Shown: piece by piece, positions 56,140 through 58,995 of the stretch
Position numbering within the stretch: the stretch's first letter is position 1
Layout: every line of letters starts with the position of its first letter
DNA from: a virus
Length of the DNA stretch: 58,995 bases
Reading direction: 5' to 3' (one strand)
Virus record (IMG/VR): IMGVR_UViG_3300049222_000252
Coordinates: 1-58,995 of that record
Notes under the pieces: generated by a model
Databases searched by the model: none
What the model was told of the DNA's origin: nothing
The model's input: the letters and a program-made list of their open reading frames with translations, nothing else
Program-made: the position numbers and the translations under genes

Positions 56140-58995
56140 ATGGCTGAAGTAAAAAATGCGTTCATCAAATCTAAGATGAACAAAGACCTTGATGCTAGAC
56201 TTATACCACAGGGTGAATATCGAGATGCTGTAAATATACAAGTTAGCAAATCAGAAGGTGATGACGTAGGTGCTTTGGAAAACATTTTAGGTAACTCAGA
56301 AGTTGTAAACGGTGATTTTGCTGATGACTCCGGAGTTACAGATCTTGAATGTATAGGTTATTTTGCTGACGAATCTAATAATACAGTTTATTTGTTTTTT
56401 ACAAACTATACAGACCTATACAACGGTAACACTCAATCCTATAGTGCTTCTGCTGATAATTTTATATACTCATATAATACTTTAAGTAATGAAAGAGTTA
56501 AATTAGTAGAAGGTGCTTTTCTTAATTTTTCAACTAACCGCCCTATAATAGGCGTTAATATATTAGAAGAATTTTTATTTTTTACTGATAATAGAAATCA
56601 ACCTAGAAAAATAAATGTTAATTTAGCCAACCCTAATAATTTAATTACACCTACATATTACACAACAGAAGATAATATATCTGTTGCAAAGTATTATCCT
56701 TATCAAGCTGTAAATGTTTTTAAAACAAGTGGTTATAATACTAATACTTCAGGTGCTGAAGTTGCTACAGCAGATGTTAACGGAGCTGTTACTAATTCTA
56801 AAACAATTGTAGTTGATAATGTTGTTGGAACAATAGATGAAGGTTTAGGTATATTGTTAGCTACAGGTGATAAAGATATATTTGCTTATGTTACAAATGT
56901 AAATGGAAATACTATAACATTAAATAGGGAAGTAACACTTGCAGATGATACAGCTTTAAAATTTAATGGATTAGAAACATCTATGTACGATGCTTTTAGC
57001 GTTAATTTACCTGATGGTTCTACATCTAATCCTTACGCATATCCGCAAGACACTTTTCCAGGTGATCCACAATTTTTAGAAGATAAATTCGTAAGATTTA
57101 GTTATAGATTTAAATTTACAGATGGTGAATATTCTCTTATAGCTCCATTTACACAACCTTGTTTTATACCTAAGCAAGATGGTTATTTTTTAGAAGGTGA
57201 TGAAAAACAAACTTTTTTTTCTACTGTGGTTGAATTTATGGAAAACAAAGTAAACAAAATTGATTTACAAATTCCACTACCATCAAAAATAAGCGAATTA
57301 GAAACTAATTTTCATATATCAGAAATAGATATTATATACAAAGAATCTGATGCTTTAGCTATGCAAGTTGTAGAAACTATACCATATAGTTCTATTGAAA
57401 AACAATTAACACAAGGCGATATAGATGATTATCCTTTTTATGAATATATTTATTTATCTCAAAAACCATATAAAACATTACCTTCAGATGAAATCACAAG
57501 GGTGTATGATAAAGTTCCAGTTAAAGCTTTAGGACAAGAAATTATATCTAACCGTGTTGTTTATGCAAATTTTCAAAATAAACATACAGCACCATTGCTT
57601 TTAGATTATCAAGTTTCTGCTAGTGAAAAATATGAAACAAACAACACTCAGGCTTTTCCAGCTTTATCGAGAGTTGAATATCCAAACCATTCTTTAAAAG
57701 AAAATAGAAACTACCAGGTAGGTATTGTGCTCGCTGATAGATATGGCAGACAATCTACTACTATATTATCAAACAACATAGATGATAGAGTAGGCGGATT
57801 TGGCGCAGATACAGTTTATTTACCATATAGAACAATTGATGATTCTATAGATTTTGCTGGTGATTCTTTAAAAGTATTATTCAATCAAGTAATTAGTAGT
57901 ACTAAAAATGAAAATACTTTTACGCCTGGGTTGTATAATAATAACATTTCTTCTGGCAAAGCAAAAGCCTTAAGTATAACCGCTCTTGGCAATAGCTATC
58001 AAAATGACACTTATTCCACGACTAATGTAATTGGTAGTGGTTCTGGTCTTACAGTTGCAATAACTCAAACAGGAGGTTTTATAAATAGTGCAACTATTGT
58101 AGCTCCTGGTGATGGCTACAAAATAGGAGATTTAGTAAATGTTGTAGCTAGTGGAGGACAAACAGGCCTTCAAGGAACCTTAACAATAACTGATATTACT
58201 ATACCATATAATCCAACTGGTTGGTATAGCTACAAAATAGTAGTAAAGCAAGTAGAGCAAGATTATTATAACGTATACACGGGAGGTGCTATAAAAGGAA
58301 GTCCATACTATAGCACTACTACAAATCCTACTGTTCCTCTTTCAGATCCAAACGCTACGTTTATAACATTGTTAAATGACAATATAAATAAAGTACCTAG
58401 AGATTTAACAGAAGTTGGAGCTCAAGACAAGCAATTTAGAAGTTCAGTTCAGCTTTTTGGTAGAGTTGTAAATACAGATAGAGCTTTTAGTAATATAGGT
58501 AACGAACAATATTTTCCAGGAAGAAAATCTTTTACTGTAAATCAAATTGAAGATTTGTTTGACGCTTTCGACGTGTTACAACTTAAAAACAACAGTGGAG
58601 ATATAATACCAATTACTAGTCCTAAAAGTCCTTATTACGCTTTTTTTAGATCTGAATCAAATCCTTTTATAGCAGAATTTGTTACTTCACAAACAACAGC
58701 AGATCAATTTGGTATTGTTAATTTAGAGTATCAAAACAATGGTAATACAGATTATTTAAAATTTGAAAACTTAAATGTTTTAGAAACTAAACCTACAGTT
58801 TCAAGATTAGATATATATTATGAAACATCTACAGCTGGTCTTGTATCAGATTTAAATTTAGCTGTTGGAGAAGAAACAGGCGGCGCTACTGGTGTATTTA
58901 ATTTTACTTATAACCATTCTGAAGCAGACGCGCCTGAAACAGTTATAGTAAATGAGTTTAGTTTTACAGATATACTAGATAACATAATAACACCT
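56140..58995 (+). CDS. Large tail (nozzle-type) structural protein, N-terminal part; continues at position 1
   Basis: The frame is open from ATG 56140 to the window end and continues in phase from base 1 to the stop at 1854, giving about 1,497 residues on the circle. The N-terminus (MAEVKNAFIKSKMNKDLDAR, then LIPQGEYRDAVNIQVSKSEG) and the later segments FTDNRNQPRKINV and FKFTDGEYSLIAPFTQ are typical of the large beta-rich tail proteins of uncultured marine podoviruses, often compared with T7 gp12 nozzle proteins. The gene follows two head-to-tail connector candidates and precedes a second tail protein. The role in the tail tube is inferred from position and remembered family features. It is transcribed with the late operon; the start is six bases after the upstream stop. 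Confidence 0.8.
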   Translation, partial: MAEVKNAFIKSKMNKDLDARLIPQGEYRDAVNIQVSKSEGDDVGALENILGNSEVVNGDFADDSGVTDLECIGYFADESNNTVYLFFTNYTDLYNGNTQSYSASADNFIYSYNTLSNERVKLVEGAFLNFSTNRPIIGVNILEEFLFFTDNRNQPRKINVNLANPNNLITPTYYTTEDNISVAKYYPYQAVNVFKTSGYNTNTSGAEVATADVNGAVTNSKTIVVDNVVGTIDEGLGILLATGDKDIFAYVTNVNGNTITLNREVTLADDTALKFNGLETSMYDAFSVNLPDGSTSNPYAYPQDTFPGDPQFLEDKFVRFSYRFKFTDGEYSLIAPFTQPCFIPKQDGYFLEGDEKQTFFSTVVEFMENKVNKIDLQIPLPSKISELETNFHISEIDIIYKESDALAMQVVETIPYSSIEKQLTQGDIDDYPFYEYIYLSQKPYKTLPSDEITRVYDKVPVKALGQEIISNRVVYANFQNKHTAPLLLDYQVSASEKYETNNTQAFPALSRVEYPNHSLKENRNYQVGIVLADRYGRQSTTILSNNIDDRVGGFGADTVYLPYRTIDDSIDFAGDSLKVLFNQVISSTKNENTFTPGLYNNNISSGKAKALSITALGNSYQNDTYSTTNVIGSGSGLTVAITQTGGFINSATIVAPGDGYKIGDLVNVVASGGQTGLQGTLTITDITIPYNPTGWYSYKIVVKQVEQDYYNVYTGGAIKGSPYYSTTTNPTVPLSDPNATFITLLNDNINKVPRDLTEVGAQDKQFRSSVQLFGRVVNTDRAFSNIGNEQYFPGRKSFTVNQIEDLFDAFDVLQLKNNSGDIIPITSPKSPYYAFFRSESNPFIAEFVTSQTTADQFGIVNLEYQNNGNTDYLKFENLNVLETKPTVSRLDIYYETSTAGLVSDLNLAVGEETGGATGVFNFTYNHSEADAPETVIVNEFSFTDILDNIITP
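58780..58995. repeat. Terminal direct repeat, copy 2 (contig overlap)
   Basis: Second copy of the 216-base overlap. Joining the copies gives a circle of 58,779 bp and restores a single open frame across the junction, which supports closure. A true terminal repeat of a linear virion DNA is possible but less likely, because the boundary lies in the middle of a coding region with no packaging-type features. Confidence 0.95.

Noticed and set aside
1-58995. CRISPR arrays, insertion sequences, integrase or attachment sites.
   Set aside because: No spaced direct repeats, transposase or recombinase-like protein was seen, so a temperate or transposon-bearing element is not supported.

Overview
The window is the complete, circularly closed genome of a tailed virus, most likely a short-tailed (podovirus-like) phage. 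The first 216 bases recur at the end (1-216 and 58780-58995, one mismatch), so the molecule is about 58,779 bp and the contig was cut inside a tail gene. The DNA is AT-rich. Genes are packed tightly with ATGA or TAATG overlaps, and starts sit behind A/T-rich leaders without clear Shine-Dalgarno sequences. That start context and the style of the tail, holin and small accessory proteins point to a marine Bacteroidetes (flavobacterial) host; the host is an inference.

The map has two arms. Every gene from about 33.1 kb down to 14.4 kb is on the minus strand. Every gene from 33.6 kb to the end, continuing across the circle junction to 14.3 kb, is on the plus strand. The arms diverge from a 0.5 kb control region (33133-33642) and converge on a hairpin terminator (14378-14411).

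The minus arm is the early and middle program. The segment nearest the control region (28.5-33.1 kb) carries very small unknown proteins, five copies of a new promoter-like motif, three tRNA-like elements without a normal anticodon arm, and a folded RNA of about 160 nt. Next come ligase, an HTH regulator, a sigma-70-family factor, ERF annealing protein, a PD-(D/E)XK exonuclease, SSB, a T7-type primase-helicase, a thymidylate-synthase-family enzyme with an Asn-to-Asp change at the specificity position, MazG proteins, endonuclease I, and both subunits of ribonucleotide reductase. No DNA or RNA polymerase is visible, so the phage probably uses the host replicase and redirects host RNA polymerase with its sigma factor.

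The plus arm is the late program: tail fibre proteins, a full-length GroEL and a GroES, M15 endolysin, GTA-type holin, two paralogous lectin-like tail proteins, a tandem GroES-like protein beside the terminase, then terminase, portal, scaffold, major capsid protein, connector proteins, the large tail protein that spans the contig ends, a second tail protein, a GNAT-fold protein, internal virion proteins (one of 2,201 residues with a HEFLH motif and a sigma-region-2-like segment), and a cluster of tiny basic proteins.

The most promising new material is the tRNA-like elements with the neighbouring folded RNA, the early promoter family, a 46-47 bp dyad shared by the regulator start site and the late control region, and the combination of GroEL, GroES and a GroES-like protein in one phage of about 59 kb.
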